Below, piece by piece: positions 25,401 through 37,225 of a stretch of DNA of 64,000 nt. A program made the translations under genes and the position numbers. The notes under the pieces were generated by a model. The model saw nothing but the letters and a program-made list of their open reading frames with translations. It did no database searches and was not told where the DNA came from. This DNA is from Saururus chinensis (Eukaryota; Streptophyta; Magnoliopsida; Piperales; Saururaceae), in assembly GCA_035235625.1 (NCBI GenBank), contig CP141148.1:34597057-34661056 (forward strand), given 5' to 3'. Position 1 is the stretch's first letter; every line of letters begins with the position of its first letter.

Positions 25401-26186
25401 CAGTTCACAATTTGATAGTAACATTTAACAGAATTTCTTTACAGCGGTCAATTTGAGACTAATTGATGCTTACTCATAAAAAAAATATAAAATTTAATCA
25501 TTATATACTAATCACAGTAAGCAATTTGTAACTAATTAATGCTTGATTTGCCATAAATCCAAATTTTAGTTTTTATGTAACAGTCACAATAATATGGAAA
25601 ATACAGGCAAAAACCAAATAAGACCAAATAACGAAATTTGTTAACCAATCACATATGGGAAATGCAAACAAAATCTAATGACTAAAATTAGCAAATATAT
25701 CAAATTTATAAAATAAATCATACCTTCAGATGAGGGCAAGGCGAGATGAGGGTAGTGAGGGCGAGGGAAAGATGGCCAAGGCCGAGATGAGGGCAGTGAG
25801 AGTGGTGAGGGCGAGGGCAAGATAGCTGACGACGAGATGAGGGCAGTAAGAGTACTGAAGGTGAGGGTGAAATGACGGCTCCGGAAGGGAATGAGGCCAG
25901 AAGACTAAAAGCGATAGAAGAATTAACGGACAGATGAAGTCGGAAATGGCAAAGAGGATGCTCTTCGGGAGGTGAAGGTGGCGAGGGAGATGAGGAGACA
26001 CGACCGAGCAGAAGGAGACATGAAGAAGCGGGAATAGGCATTTGGGGAGGGTATTTTAGTTAAAAATGCTCCCATGTATACAAGTTCTCATGTGAGCAAG
26101 CCTACTTTGGTAAATAGTAGATATTTGCTCACATTTTGGTTATTTGACCAAAGTATGAGTCTACTTTGGTCAATTCATCTTTCAAT
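22478..26186. mobile_element. Large DNA element with about 1.2-kb inverted repeats
   Basis: The left arm (22478-23715) and right arm (24985-26186) are inverted copies. The outer ends read ATCAAAGTAGACTCCTATTTTGG and, on the reverse strand, ACCAAAGTAGACTCATACTTTGG. The arms share tandem CCCTCATCTCGGCC words, an AACTATAAAACTGG-rich tract, and an innermost stretch that encodes KGKLLNKLYEE/KGKLLNKLYEG in both arms. Arms this long suggest a Mutator-like or foldback element. The paralogous site near 43800-43840 lacks it, which confirms insertion. A degenerate duplication (AATTTTAAA/ATCTTTCAA) is possible. No full transposase is readable. Confidence 0.75.
23769..24119. repeat. Near-perfect palindromic (foldback) MITE nested in the larger element
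   Basis: The left half, from AAGGGTGGGCAAGATGTAGT, is repeated inverted in the right half, ending at AACCACCCTT. Shared words include GAGCACCAGGAAGCCTAGAC and GTAGGTGGGGCA..TCTC. The two halves match closely over about 120 bp around a short loop, so the transcript or single strand would form one long hairpin. Confidence 0.75.
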
Positions 26187-26739
26187 ATTCTTTTATGTGG
26201 CCACATATGGTTCCAACTTCTTATCTTACATAGTATGTAATAGCCTCTAAATAAGTTATTCCATGAGGATTAGGAGTACAAGTGTATAACACGATTGGTT
26301 AGTAATTAGACTATAAGAACATTAGATGACAAGGTATATAAGAAATTTATCTAATTAATTATTTCATGTGAGAATTAATACAAGGCACAAAATAACATAT
26401 AGACACAAAACACTTAGGGGTTGTTTGGATACAGATTATTAGTTGTACTAAATTTTAATTTATTTTAATCTAATTAATTAAATTCATAGATGAATCATTT
26501 TTATATTTGCTAATATATGTTATGTGAACCTTATTTATAAGAGATTTACATATAAATTATATGAATCTCCGTATGAGGAAATTACTTGGAAAAGTAAAAA
26601 TTAACCAAAAATATTAATGAATCTAATAATTTATCGTAAATTTAATATATTAAATTTTTTTACATCTAAACATAATTCAAAGGATTTATGCTTAATCTTA
26701 AAATAATTATACTAATAAATTTTCATCTATAACAGCCCC

Positions 26740-26885
26740 ATAATATGTGATGCGCTCACTGTAATAAGCACTCGGGTGGGTGGATCAACGTGCCCCATAA
26801 GTAATAGAGGATAATATGTGATGCACTCACTGTCATAAGCACTCGGGTGGGTGGGTGGATCTACGTGCCCCATAAGTAATAGAGG
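26740..26885. repeat. 71/75-bp direct duplication upstream of a BBE-like gene
   Basis: Copies at 26740-26810 and 26811-26885 share ATAATATGTGATGC.CTCACTG, AAGCACTCGGGTGGGTGGAT and GTGCCCCATAAGTAATAGAGG. They differ by a few substitutions and one GGGT insertion. It lies 350-490 bp upstream of the ATG at 27233. Confidence 0.85.
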
Positions 26886-27177
26886 CTGCACTATCAAAAT
26901 TGTGTGGCCTTGATGGGTTGGTGCACACAAGAGTGGCATTCTCGCTAGTCTTCAAAAAATTGTAGCATTTGTAGCAGGAAATTGTTTTCATCTAAGAAAA
27001 TCATATAATGAACCAAAAAAATGAAATTTAGTTTTAATGTACAAATATAGAGAAAGAATCCCGTTTCTATGAGTTCGGGCATTATGCGTCTTCAGATTTT
27101 GATCAAGCGGTCCACATAACTCAGAGACTCGGAGGCAAACATGTTTGAATTACCTGTCACCCCTTTAATTATGTGCC

Positions 27178-27185
27178 ATAAAAGG
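27178..27185 (+). promoter_or_regulatory. TATA-like box of the second intact BBE-like gene
   Basis: CATAAAAG lies 48-55 bp upstream of the ATG at 27233. It is the only TATA-like sequence at a suitable distance, followed by a CT-rich leader (TCTCTCTCTATAC). Confidence 0.4.
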
Positions 27186-27232
27186 CTCACAGTGCCCGAG
27201 CTCAGGCGGCAACTTTCTCTCTCTATACATTG

Positions 27233-28855
27233 ATGGGTTTCAGCACTTCATTGAAGAAAGCCGTAGTGATGGACTTCTTGAGGTTAGCTCCGACTCTGCT
27301 TTCTCTGTTTCTTCTAAGTTTCTCTGCAGATGCACTTCCAATTCCAATTCATGAAACACTACTCCAATGTCTTCAGTACCACTTCCCAGGGCACACAAAC
27401 ATGTCCCAACTCCTTTACTACCCAAACACCACTGCCTACACCTCTCTTCTGCAATCGTCGGTAAGAAACCTAAGATTCCTATCTTCCCCATTCACCAAAC
27501 CTCTGCTTATAATTGCACCTAGGCACGAATCACACATCCAAGCATCAATCATTTGCTGTAAGAAACATGGTGTCCACATGACGATCCGAAGTGGTGGCCA
27601 TGACTATGAAGGTCTCTCTTATCTCTCCCATTACCCATTTGTGATCCTTGATCTTTTAAATTTCAGATCCATCAGCATTGATATGGAAGATGAGACAGCA
27701 TGGGTAGAATCAGGGGCAACACTTGGTGAATTGTCCTATAAAATTGCTAAGGCAAGCAGGGTTCATGGCTTCCCAGCAGGGCTTTGCCACACTGTTGCAG
27801 TTGGTGGGCATTTCAGTGGAGGTGGAATTGGCAACTTGGTGAGGAAGTATGGCCTATCAGCTGATAATATTTTGGACGCCCGCTTAGTTGACTCCCATGG
27901 GAGAGTTCTTAATAGGAAATCAATGGGAGAAGATATGTTTTGGGCCATCAGAGGAGGTGGAGCAGCTAGTTTTGCTGTCATTCTCTCATGGAAAATTAAA
28001 CTAGTAAGTGTTCCACCCATTGTTACCGTTTTCAATATTGAAAAAACCTTGAAACAAGGTGCAGCAGAGCTTATAGATAAATGGCAACACATTGCAGATA
28101 AACTTCATGAAAATCTCTCTCTAAGAGTCTCTTTAGAAACTCTGATTGAAAGGACAAGAAAGAAATTCCGAGTTCTTTTCCGAGGATTTTTCCTTGGGAA
28201 TGTTGATGAGCTCCTTCCAATGATGTTAGAGAGCTTCCCTGAACTGGGTCTAAAGCCAGAAGACTGCTTGGAAATGAGTTGGCTGGAATCTAATGTGTAT
28301 TATGCAGGATTTCCATTTGGGTCTTCCCCAGAAGTCCTGCTAAACGACTTGTCAGCAGTATACAGGACTAGCTTCAAAGCTAGATTTGACTTTGTGCAGG
28401 ACCCTATTCCGGAGGATGGGCTGGAGAGAGTGTGGAAGATGCTGCAGGAAGAAGTATCAGGGAATATTACTCTGGATCCCATGGGTGGGAGAATGAATGG
28501 GATTGAGGAGTCTGCGATTCCCTTCCCACATAGGACAGGTAATCTCTATAACATGCAATACATAGTATCTTGGCAAGATGAGAAGGATGCAGAAGTGAAT
28601 TTGAATTGGATCAAGAGGATTTATGATGAAATGGGTCCATATGTGTCTAAGTACCCAAGAGGTGCTTATGTCAATGCCAGGGACCTGGACTTGGGCAAGA
28701 ATGAGGCAGGCACCACTAGCTACTCAACAGCCAAAGCATGGGGAATGAAGTACTTCAAGAACAACTTCAGGAAGTTGGCAAAGGTGAAGGGTACTGTTGA
28801 TAAGGATAACTTCTTCAGGAATGAGCAGAGCATCCCACCTCTTACAACTTCGTGA
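27233..28855 (+). CDS. BBE-like FAD-linked oxidoreductase, intact copy 2
   Basis: The protein is 540 residues and intronless. A signal peptide spans about residues 1-35 (KKAVVMDFLR, then a Leu-rich core ending SADA). His123 in RSGGHDYEG and Cys185 in LCHTVAVGG are the covalent FAD residues. Val188 is at the oxygen-gatekeeper position. The Cys context is unusual: family members mostly read C-P-x-x-G-x-G-G, here C-H-T-V-A-V-G-G. PFPHR is followed by LYNMQY (Gln442), and the C-terminal BBE domain ends FFRNEQSIPPL. It is about nine-tenths identical by eye to the gene at 44264, which lacks this copy's large upstream TE. An ATG at 27269 (528 residues) is an alternative start. The upstream one is kept because both paralogues have an in-frame ATG there. 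Substrate is unknown. Confidence 0.95.
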   Translation: MGFSTSLKKAVVMDFLRLAPTLLSLFLLSFSADALPIPIHETLLQCLQYHFPGHTNMSQLLYYPNTTAYTSLLQSSVRNLRFLSSPFTKPLLIIAPRHESHIQASIICCKKHGVHMTIRSGGHDYEGLSYLSHYPFVILDLLNFRSISIDMEDETAWVESGATLGELSYKIAKASRVHGFPAGLCHTVAVGGHFSGGGIGNLVRKYGLSADNILDARLVDSHGRVLNRKSMGEDMFWAIRGGGAASFAVILSWKIKLVSVPPIVTVFNIEKTLKQGAAELIDKWQHIADKLHENLSLRVSLETLIERTRKKFRVLFRGFFLGNVDELLPMMLESFPELGLKPEDCLEMSWLESNVYYAGFPFGSSPEVLLNDLSAVYRTSFKARFDFVQDPIPEDGLERVWKMLQEEVSGNITLDPMGGRMNGIEESAIPFPHRTGNLYNMQYIVSWQDEKDAEVNLNWIKRIYDEMGPYVSKYPRGAYVNARDLDLGKNEAGTTSYSTAKAWGMKYFKNNFRKLAKVKGTVDKDNFFRNEQSIPPLTTS

Positions 28856-29450
28856 AACTCTTTTCAAGTAGCCAGATCAACTCCATTCAGAGCTCAGACA
28901 CCCAATCAAGCTTCAATGAATATTAAACGATGTGAGTACCGTTTGAGCCCAACTCAAAGCGATTTGGCTCCATGAGAGGATATCTTAGTATGGTGCTTGT
29001 ACGAGAGGGAGTGTTAGCGTGGTTAACGGTTAACATGAATAAGTGAATCCAATGTCTACAGCTTTAAAAAAGTAATTAATATTGTTAATCACTAGTCAAA
29101 GTGTACGTGCAAATGTCAAACACGTCGTATTTCACATATAGTCTGTTTTGCTGTAAAGTCAGATTTACTACTTGTATTACTTCTTTCTTGCACATAATTA
29201 GATAAATCATTTAACCAACTGTCCATGGAGTCCCGTACTCAACATTGAGCAAGTGTGCAGCCTCTTATAGGAAGCCCGTGCATCGAAGAAAAGAATAATG
29301 GCCATTTGAGTTTCACAATGAAGTGTTGCCTAATTCGTTGAGTTCTGCATTCCAACTCAAAATCTCTTACAATATTTTTTTTTTATGTTAGACACCTAAA
29401 GAAGGAGTTGGAGTGCACTAATTAGTCAGATGTAATATGCACTTCCTAAA

Positions 29451-29558
29451 TACTCCCTCTATATCACATTAATAGCTCCATTTGATTTTTTAAAATTGTT
29501 TAAATTTAATTTATTTTAAAAAACCAAATAGAGATATTAATTTATAGTGGAGAGAGTA
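29451..29558. mobile_element. Stowaway-type MITE, about 108 bp
   Basis: It starts TACTCCCTCTATATCACATT and ends TTATAGTGGAGAGAGTA, an inverted match, with TA at both edges as expected for Tc1/Mariner-type target duplication. The interior is AT-rich and itself inverted (ATTAATAG ... ATATTAAT). Confidence 0.7.
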
Positions 29559-30494
29559 TATTAAAAAAACAAGAAGAAAACAACAAGAACATAAAACATA
29601 AACATGACTTTGCACATTTTTAATGAAGCTTCAATCACAAAGTCCAAGAGTTTTTTCATTCGCGCCTACCTCAATAGAAAGATCTACATTGTCACAAATT
29701 GATGATATTCTTGTTGTCATGTCCTGCCACACCCCCTACCTAAACCTGGTTCAAGAGAGTAGGACACAACATGATGGGTGCAGAAAACTTAACCATCTTT
29801 GGTTCTTATTAACGGAGTACACAACACGTGCCTTTTGTAAAATAATAAATAGAGGAAGATAAAAAGACTAATTAACAATTTTAATTTATCATAATACCTA
29901 CATCATCTAAATATAATATAATCTCAAGCCTTAGGGTTACATAAGTTTAAAGTCATCACCGGCTAAGCAAAGTATAAGATAGAGTCAAACATGAGATCAT
30001 TGTATCATATCATAAGTCTAAAACTACCTAACATATAGCCTCTATACATTTAAAATAAAATTAAACCATAAGAAATTTATAATTAACTAACCCATAACCC
30101 CAAAATTAAATCAAACCGATAAACAAATAAATTCACATAATTAAAAAAAAATCAAAGATCTTACACTTGTCCTCTAAAAATGTTGTTTTAAAATAGTTAT
30201 TGTCTCTAATATTATTTCCCAAAGGAGTTGTATAACCTCTCATGATTTATTACATGTTTGGAATTAGTTTCATAATGTGCTTAAATACAAAGTGATTGAT
30301 CAATGTTCCTAGTATAAAGAAAAAAAAATGGATGTGTTTAGCCTAATCAGGCTCTATGACAAGAATCTTATGACCAACCCACATAGGGCTCCAAATATGG
30401 TACATAGAGGGAAGCTTATCGTCAAGGTACAACTTCCTTCTTATATATAATGTTTGGAGTCCTATGTGAGCTAATCAAGAGGATCTAGTAAGGG

Positions 30495-30829
30495 TAGTGT
30501 TGCCGTCGAGTCAGGTTCAGGTCGGGTTTTGTCAAACCCGAACTCAATACCACTTAAGGAAATTATAACCCTAACCCGACCCAACCTGAATAAACCTGAC
30601 CCGAATACGACCCGTTTAAAATAAAAAATATCTTTAAATTATTTTAAAAAAATATTATTAAAATTTAAAATTTATATTTATAATTTTATTCGGGTCGGTT
30701 GGATCACCTAAAACTGAACCCAACCCAAATAACTATTTGGATTGAATTTTAAAAACTAAACCCGACCTATTAGTGATGGGTCAGGTCGGGTCAAATTTTA
30801 CCATATACCTGACCCAAGTAGCACCACTA
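30495..30829. mobile_element. hAT-type MITE with GGGTCGGGT-rich interior, about 335 bp
   Basis: The ends are TAGTGTTGCCGTCGAG and its approximate inverse (AAGTAGCACCACTA). The interior has GTCAGGTTCAGGTCGGGTT near the left end, inverted as AACCCGACC and GACCC words near the right. Flanking octamers AGTAAGGG and AGAAAGAG agree at six of eight positions, compatible with an aged 8-bp hAT duplication. Confidence 0.6.
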
Positions 30830-31929
30830 AGAAAGAGAGTTGATAAAAAAAAAATAAAAAAAATGTTATTTACATTCAATGCCTAGAGTCGAGTTGTCAT
30901 GCCGTGGCTGACTCAGCCCCAATATTGTTTCGGACACGGAGAAAGGTGCTAGCATTCTTCAAATTTAGCCTAGTGGAGAATTTAGAAGTGCTAATGGGTG
31001 ATAGAGGGGTTAATTCAGTAGTGTGAGTGGTCTTTCTGCTGGCACAAGTTCTAACCCGAATTGCAAAGAGGAGGATAGCGAAGTTACTTCCAAACTATAG
31101 TGCAATCCAGGTAACAAGAGAGTAAAATGTAAGGTTTGGAGATCATCACAAGTCAATTGTTGGAGCAATTGAAGACGTTGCAAACGGGTGCCAAAAAGAT
31201 GTTACAAGCCAGCTTGAAGAAAGAACATTTAGTAATCGCACTGAGACTTTGCCAATGGTGGGGATTAATGGAGAGTTGTCCTGTGAGTGAAGCCTATTTG
31301 AAGAAACAAAGCAATTCCAATTGTTGGAAATTACATATTTGGTCAAAGCTGCTCCAAAGCGGTCAAATCGATATTTATATTGTTTAAACTTGATTTAAAA
31401 TAAGAGTAACTCGTTAAAAAGAAAATTAGTTTTATTTTAACTTAAATCGGAGCTTCAAACTGCGAGTTTGTACAACGGGTTTAAAGCTGAACTACCAAAC
31501 TATTAACTACCAAACAGAGAGGACACTTTGGCCGTTAACAATTGTAGAGTAGTTCATTTTGAAAAAACAGAGAGGACACTTATTTTGCAAGGAGGGAGTA
31601 AGAATTTTAAATGAGCCCATGGCCAGTTAGTAGCCAATCCCACCATGATTTGAGGAAGAGAAGGTGGTACTTGAGGAGGAAAGGGAGGGAAAAGAAACAA
31701 GAGAGGAGGAGGAGAACAAGAAAATAAGAAAAGGGCAACGGGGAAGGAGGAGGCAGAGTTGAAAGCAAAGAAAAGATGGAGCTTGACAAAATGAAGGTCT
31801 ATTAGAAAATGGACCTTCTATTAGACGGGATCATTAAAAAAATATAGCTAATGTTAAATAAACTTATGAAGTCTCAAAGTTTGATTTAATTATTAACTAC
31901 CAATTTATCACATAGAAGATGTTCCTATA

Positions 31930-32936
31930 TGTAGTGTCCCTCATTTTTTTTAGAATTTTTTGTAATTTTTTGTTATTTTTTTATCATTTTTGGTAAGAAA
32001 ATGTGACACTTTAGCGTGTTTGGCTTCAATATTTATGTCATAAAGTCGGGTGTGGGGTTTATTCGTAGGCCACGGGCTTCGATGTGTGCTTGCGGCGCGA
32101 AAAAGAGAAAACGAAAGAATAGGAAAAGTGAGAGAGAGAAGAAGAAAAAAACTTCGGGCTTGGGCGAACCCATTCTGGAATAGCCCAGAATCACCGTGAG
32201 CCCATCCCTCACACTCTCTTCCTTTCTCCTGACTGGGATGGCAACAACACCAGCCAGTGGCTTCCGCCCACCACTGTCCATTCGGCCTTGGGCCGACGAC
32301 GGCGAGGCTGCCGCCTCAGCACAGCCCTACACTGCTATGGTCTCTCCTTCCCTCCCCTATGTTTCGCCTCTATCTAGACTCCTTCCCCGGTCTCTCTCCC
32401 ACTCCTCACTGGGTGAGGCTAGAGACAGTGCTACCGGTGGCGGCCAGCCTCCGTTGGACTGGCCTTGGACACGCAACGGCAAGGCCCTCGCCCTGGCTAG
32501 CTCCGCCGGACTCCAGCTGCCCCATTTTCCTTCCGATGAGTCCCTCTCTCACTCTCTGTTTTGATTTTTAGTGCCACCGTGGGTTCTACCCCTGCTTGGC
32601 GATGGCCAGGGCTGGCCCCACCTAGCCCGGCTCCACCTGTTTTGGATTCTTTGCTTCCTTCCCTTTCGGTCCCTTGTTTTCAGTCTCTGTCCGTTTTGGA
32701 CATTGTGACTACCACCGCTAGACGGATGCCAGATCTGGCCAAGTGGACCTTCGTCCAGCTCCACCCTGGCCTGGTGATGCTAGTGGGCCACCCCTCTGGG
32801 CCTTGTTCAGCCTCTGTTCCCTCCGCTTCATCTGAACCAAATCCGCATCTCTCGCTCAGGTGCTCTGTTTGGTCCAAAAAATAGGTTTTTTTGCTCCTCA
32901 CTGTATTGTGTGTCCGGTGTGTCGCCACTACCATTG
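31930..32936 (+). repeat. LTR-family fragment (copy D), host of nested LTRs
   Basis: It starts TGTAGTGTCCCTCATTTTTT. It matches, in reverse complement, the GC-rich part of the LTR at 39686-40762: GTCGGGTGTGGGG, TCCGTTTTGGACATTGTGAC, GGGCCACCCCTCTGGG. It is therefore a related LTR in the opposite orientation. It is interrupted at 32936 by the next solo LTR, and its right end was not identified. The open frames around 32200-32880 are GC-driven and shared across strands, so they are not accepted as genes. Confidence 0.65.
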
Positions 32937-35587
32937 TGTCGCGCCCCAAGATTTTGGAAGCATATAAAATTCCTTTTCATAAAGATATCGGAGTTTACCT
33001 GGGCCCGCAATTGGAGCCGTTCGCCTTATGCAATAATATAATAATTATTTCCCCAGGAACCACGGTCCGTGTACAAACACACAATAGAAAAATAATGAGA
33101 GTTCTTACTCATTTTAGTGTGGTTGAAATCCTTGAAATTACATCGATAATACTTGGAGTAGGCCCCTCTACCCACACACTAAGCTTTGTTGAGTCTTGCA
33201 AAGTCTGAGGGGTGGTGAGTATTTTAAAATACTCAATAGGTGAGTTTATACTATCAGACATGAATCAAACACATGGAAGTTTCATAGCACATATCATATA
33301 TAATATTTTTCATGAAAACAAGGTGTGTCTGCCTCTTACCCAAAACTACCCCTAGTGCTTCTTCCTACGTATTGAAGATGTTTCTAGGGTTTGTAAGCTC
33401 TCAAGGCTTACTATTAATGTCCCAGATATATATTATTAATAGGAATTTGCTATCAATATAAAGCAGTGACTCTTACTCTTCCACAGATCATCTCAAAATA
33501 TTTTGTGCTTGTTGATAGAAGAGTCACTCATGCTCATGGGGCACTGGGTCTAGAGAGCAGAGAGTCTTCCCATGATACTCTCTACCCTATCGCACGTAGC
33601 CTTAATAGGCGCCCTTCATTAGGGGCATTGCCCTTTGTTAAGGGTTCACCAAGCTAAAATAGGTATCGTGCATCTGATTCTGAACTGGATTAATTGTGCC
33701 ATTTACTAGTTAACGAAGCCCTATCGAGCGTCCAATAATAGCTCCAAACAACCAAAACACTCGAGTCCCAAACTCATATACTTGAGTCTCATACTCATAA
33801 TCCTGAGTCCTAGACTCATCATCAAAATCTTCTAGAGTTCCCATACTCCAAAAAGGGCTATTTTATTTTAAAATATTATATCCCAATGTTTACCTGTTTG
33901 AAAACCCTAGCTTTGCCTTTACAAACCTCGGAAGCGTCACTATCAACAACTACAAAGGCAAGGTTGGTCACTCATTCCAATGAGACAGTTACCCCTTCTT
34001 TGTCCCGCTTCAGTAACTCAATCACAATGCTTATACGTCTTTTCAAAAATAATCTTTAAAATCCTCCTTTCAACAAGGACGAGTCATCTAAAACCGTCTT
34101 TTAAACATATTATATTCATTCGCAATGAAAACAGTGGCGAAGCTAGTTTGTCTCTATCTCACAAGCTCCAACATGTATAATTTATATCAAAATAGACGGA
34201 TGAACATTTGATTAAACTATCATATATGAGGCAATCGTAAAACATGCAGTATATAAAACATATCTGCTTCCAGCAGTTAATCATTCGACTAATCAAATAA
34301 TAGCATTATAAACATACGATATATAAATCATATTATATCTCAACGATTAACCATTCGACAGATCGAATATATGTGTAGAAATCATAAATCATAACTTGAA
34401 AGTAATCTCTAACATATAATAAGCGAGAGTCATATAAATAATAAGTTGAAAACACAACCAAAATTTATAATTATGCCTTAATAAAGGATAAAAGCCCCTA
34501 CCTGACTTTCCGCACGAGTTCAAAGCCAACAAACTGACACCATGAAATTGGATGTCCACTTCTGGGGTTATGGAGGTCTCCAACCAAGAAAATAACCCCG
34601 CCACGACGTTCGGCACGCTCAATTTATATAAGAACACCTCTTAAACGGAAGAAAACGGACTCATAACGACTCTAGAAACTCTTTCTGTGCCCGTAGGCTA
34701 CGACAGAACCTCCCCTTGACCCCGAACACTTTTGTCTTTTTATGCCCATAGGCTATAGACAGAATTCCCTGGAGACACTTTACCCTTCACCCTACGGACA
34801 GAACCTCCCCTTGCCCTGGGACATGTCCCTCAAATAAAGTCGCTAACTCAAAGAATAGGTGCTTCCATTGAGTAGAACACCCTCAAATTAGCTAAAAACG
34901 CCTTTTGAACAAAAGAAAATGGACTTAGAATGACTCTAGAATCTTCTCTGGAAGAATGAATGGAAATGGAATTTTATAGGGGGAAAATGTGAGCTAACAG
35001 AGAGGCGCGCATGTGTGCGCGACATGTGTCATGCGACAAGTGGCCAAAAACTCGGCATAGTCATGCTTGACGCGCAGCGCATGGGTTCGTGCAAACCTAC
35101 TGTGCGTCCGACGTGAGTCATGCAGACACGAACGCGCATCACTCTGCACGGCACGGCGCAGCTCGGCATTAGCTACTGGCATCATCAATGATGCCAACTA
35201 TTTTTTCCGTTTCTTATTTTTTTATAATCAAATACAATTTCAACTTCAAAACGCAATAACTTCTTATCCTGAAGTCGAAATTTCACGTTCTTAGTACTGA
35301 TGGACTCATATTGATAAGCCCTTCAAAACTAGACCCCACATGGGTATATTATCTCGCACTTTTTAAAGTAGATCCTGCCCATGTGACACATTTCTGAGGT
35401 CGTAACTTTCTCTCCCGGCCTCCGTTTCAAGCATTCTTAGGTTCGTTACACTTGCCTCACCGAGCTCTATCATATCCATATAAAAACTCTCCAAATATCT
35501 GCCTATAAATAATTTAAAATAATTAAAAACTCATAAAATAATTTTATTAGATACAAGAAATCATACCAAAATTTCGTGGTTGTTGCA
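32937..35587 (-). mobile_element. Solo LTR (family B), 2651 bp, with CATTG target duplication
   Basis: It runs from TGTCGCGCCCCAAGATTTTG to AAAATTTCGTGGTTGTTGCA and is flanked by perfect 5-bp repeats CATTG (32932-32936 and 35588-35592). Its ends are imperfect inverted repeats. The segment 33190-33660 (GTGAGTATTTTAAAATACTC, GCTCATGGGGCACTGG) matches 36150-37020 in the neighbouring LTR. Its orientation is inferred as minus by comparison of termini with the LTR at 6763. It holds no coding sequence. Confidence 0.85.
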
Positions 35588-36369
35588 CATTGGTCGTCAC
35601 CTTTAGCCGGAGATAGCTCCTCCTGGCAGCTAGGGCCCTGACGGAGCCTTCTAAAGCCATTGATAACCCTTACTCCTCCCTATGTCTGTAACGCCCGAGA
35701 TTTTTCATCCATTTTTCTCAAAACTCATAGAAAATTTTTTTTCTTTCCATAAATCGGAGTCAAAACGATAAAATCAAAACCTGTTTATAATTTAAAACAT
35801 CATACGGTTAAACATCGTACTGCCAAATCAAATATCCTCAGGCGCTACTCAAAAACACACGTACGAATAAATTTGCTATGATCATAGACTTTTAAATACA
35901 AATCCCTCTCCCAGGCATCCCTGAGTACAAGTCCCATAACAGTCCACAGACTCATCTAAATGAAAGTCCAGAATAAACATCAAGACGTCTCGTCTCACTC
36001 AATACAGGAGATCGTGGCATAAATAAACTCGCAGAGAGTCGAACAGATACCTGAGTCAACGGGAATCAATCCACCGCTGAAACAAGCGTCCATCTCCAGG
36101 AGCTCTCCGCACAACCTGCAAAACCTCCCGTGCAACGGGGCTAAAAAGAGTAGGGTGAGTATTTTCATACTCAGTAGGAAAATACCCAGTAGGGGAAATC
36201 CCAAATGGTGAACTCCATAAGTCCATAATCACATGCGTCATGTAACTCAAACATGAAGCAGAAGCATATCAATATCATGCTCAAACTCATACAAACATAC
36301 CACATGCACCAACGTGCCACAGACATACCGAAGGCACCATCGTGCCAAAATCATAATATCAAATCAACT

Positions 36370-36810
36370 TACACAAACACCCTTATCCAGGGTCATACAA
36401 ACTTACACCAATACCCTTATCCAGGGTCATACAAACTTACTCGTACCATCGTACGCATACTCATACAACATACGCATACTTGTACGACCTTACTCGTACA
36501 ATCATATGCTCACTCATACAGCTTACCCATACATGTACGACCTTACTTGTACAATCAGACTTGTACGACCTCACTCGTACAGTCTGCACAAAATCATACT
36601 TACTGTCTTACTCAGAACCATATTCTCACAATCGTACTCATACTCTTACAGTCGTGCTCATACTCATACGCTTATAGTCCTGCTCATACACACTCTTACA
36701 GTCTTACTCATACTCATACACTTACAGTCTTGCTCATACTCATACACTTACAGTCATGCTCATACACATACAGTCGTACTCACACTCATACAGTCGTACT
36801 CATAATCGTA
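36370..36810. repeat. ACTCATACA/CTTACAGTC-type low-complexity tandem repeats in the LTR
   Basis: This is a run of degenerate 10-20 bp units such as CTCGTACAATC, CTCATACACTTACAGTC and the twice-repeated CCCTTATCCAGGGTCATACA. It creates a false 197-codon open frame of Tyr/Ser/His/Thr composition. Confidence 0.8.
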
Positions 36811-37225
36811 CACATATCAACGACCACTGAAGCTCATTACAACTAATAAGCTCCAGCGTCGAAAAGGAAATGAATGCCACTGGGGCAACACCTTAACCTC
36901 CGGGGAGTGACTAGACGCCATGGACTTTTCCGAAGGTAAGGCACACCAATGCTCATGGGGCACTGGATCAAACAGGTAAGAGTAGGTCCATGATACTACT
37001 TACCTGAGCGCGCAAACATAAACACCCACACATAAGGGGTCATACAGTTGCCCACCATAATGGGTCTTATAGTGCCATAGAATCGCCCACCATAATGAGT
37101 CTTATAGTGCCAGAGAATTGCCCACCATAATGGGTCTTATAGTGCCAATGCCACTCTTGGGCAGAAAACATACAGTGCCACTTGGGCAGAAACGTATAGT
37201 GCCACTCTTGGGCGAAAACATACAA

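Larger units (their letters stand above)
28856..31929. other. Intergenic with MITEs
   Basis: The first 150 bp match the 3' flank of the gene at 44264 (AAGTAGCCAG, CCCAATCAAGCTTCAATGA). Two MITEs follow, listed separately. 31020-31390 has weak coding-like stretches (SIVGAIEDVANGCQKDV, then a stop) and may be a decayed gene or transposase fragment that I could not identify. Confidence 0.45.

Noticed and set aside
32196..32884. Open frames rich in Pro/Ser/Leu on the plus strand
   Set aside because: This is the inverted copy of the GC-rich LTR block; frames are not conserved with the related copies.
36253..36846. A 197-codon open frame rich in Tyr, Ser, His and Thr
   Set aside because: It is produced by the ACTCATACA tandem repeats of the LTR; overlapping frames look equally protein-like.
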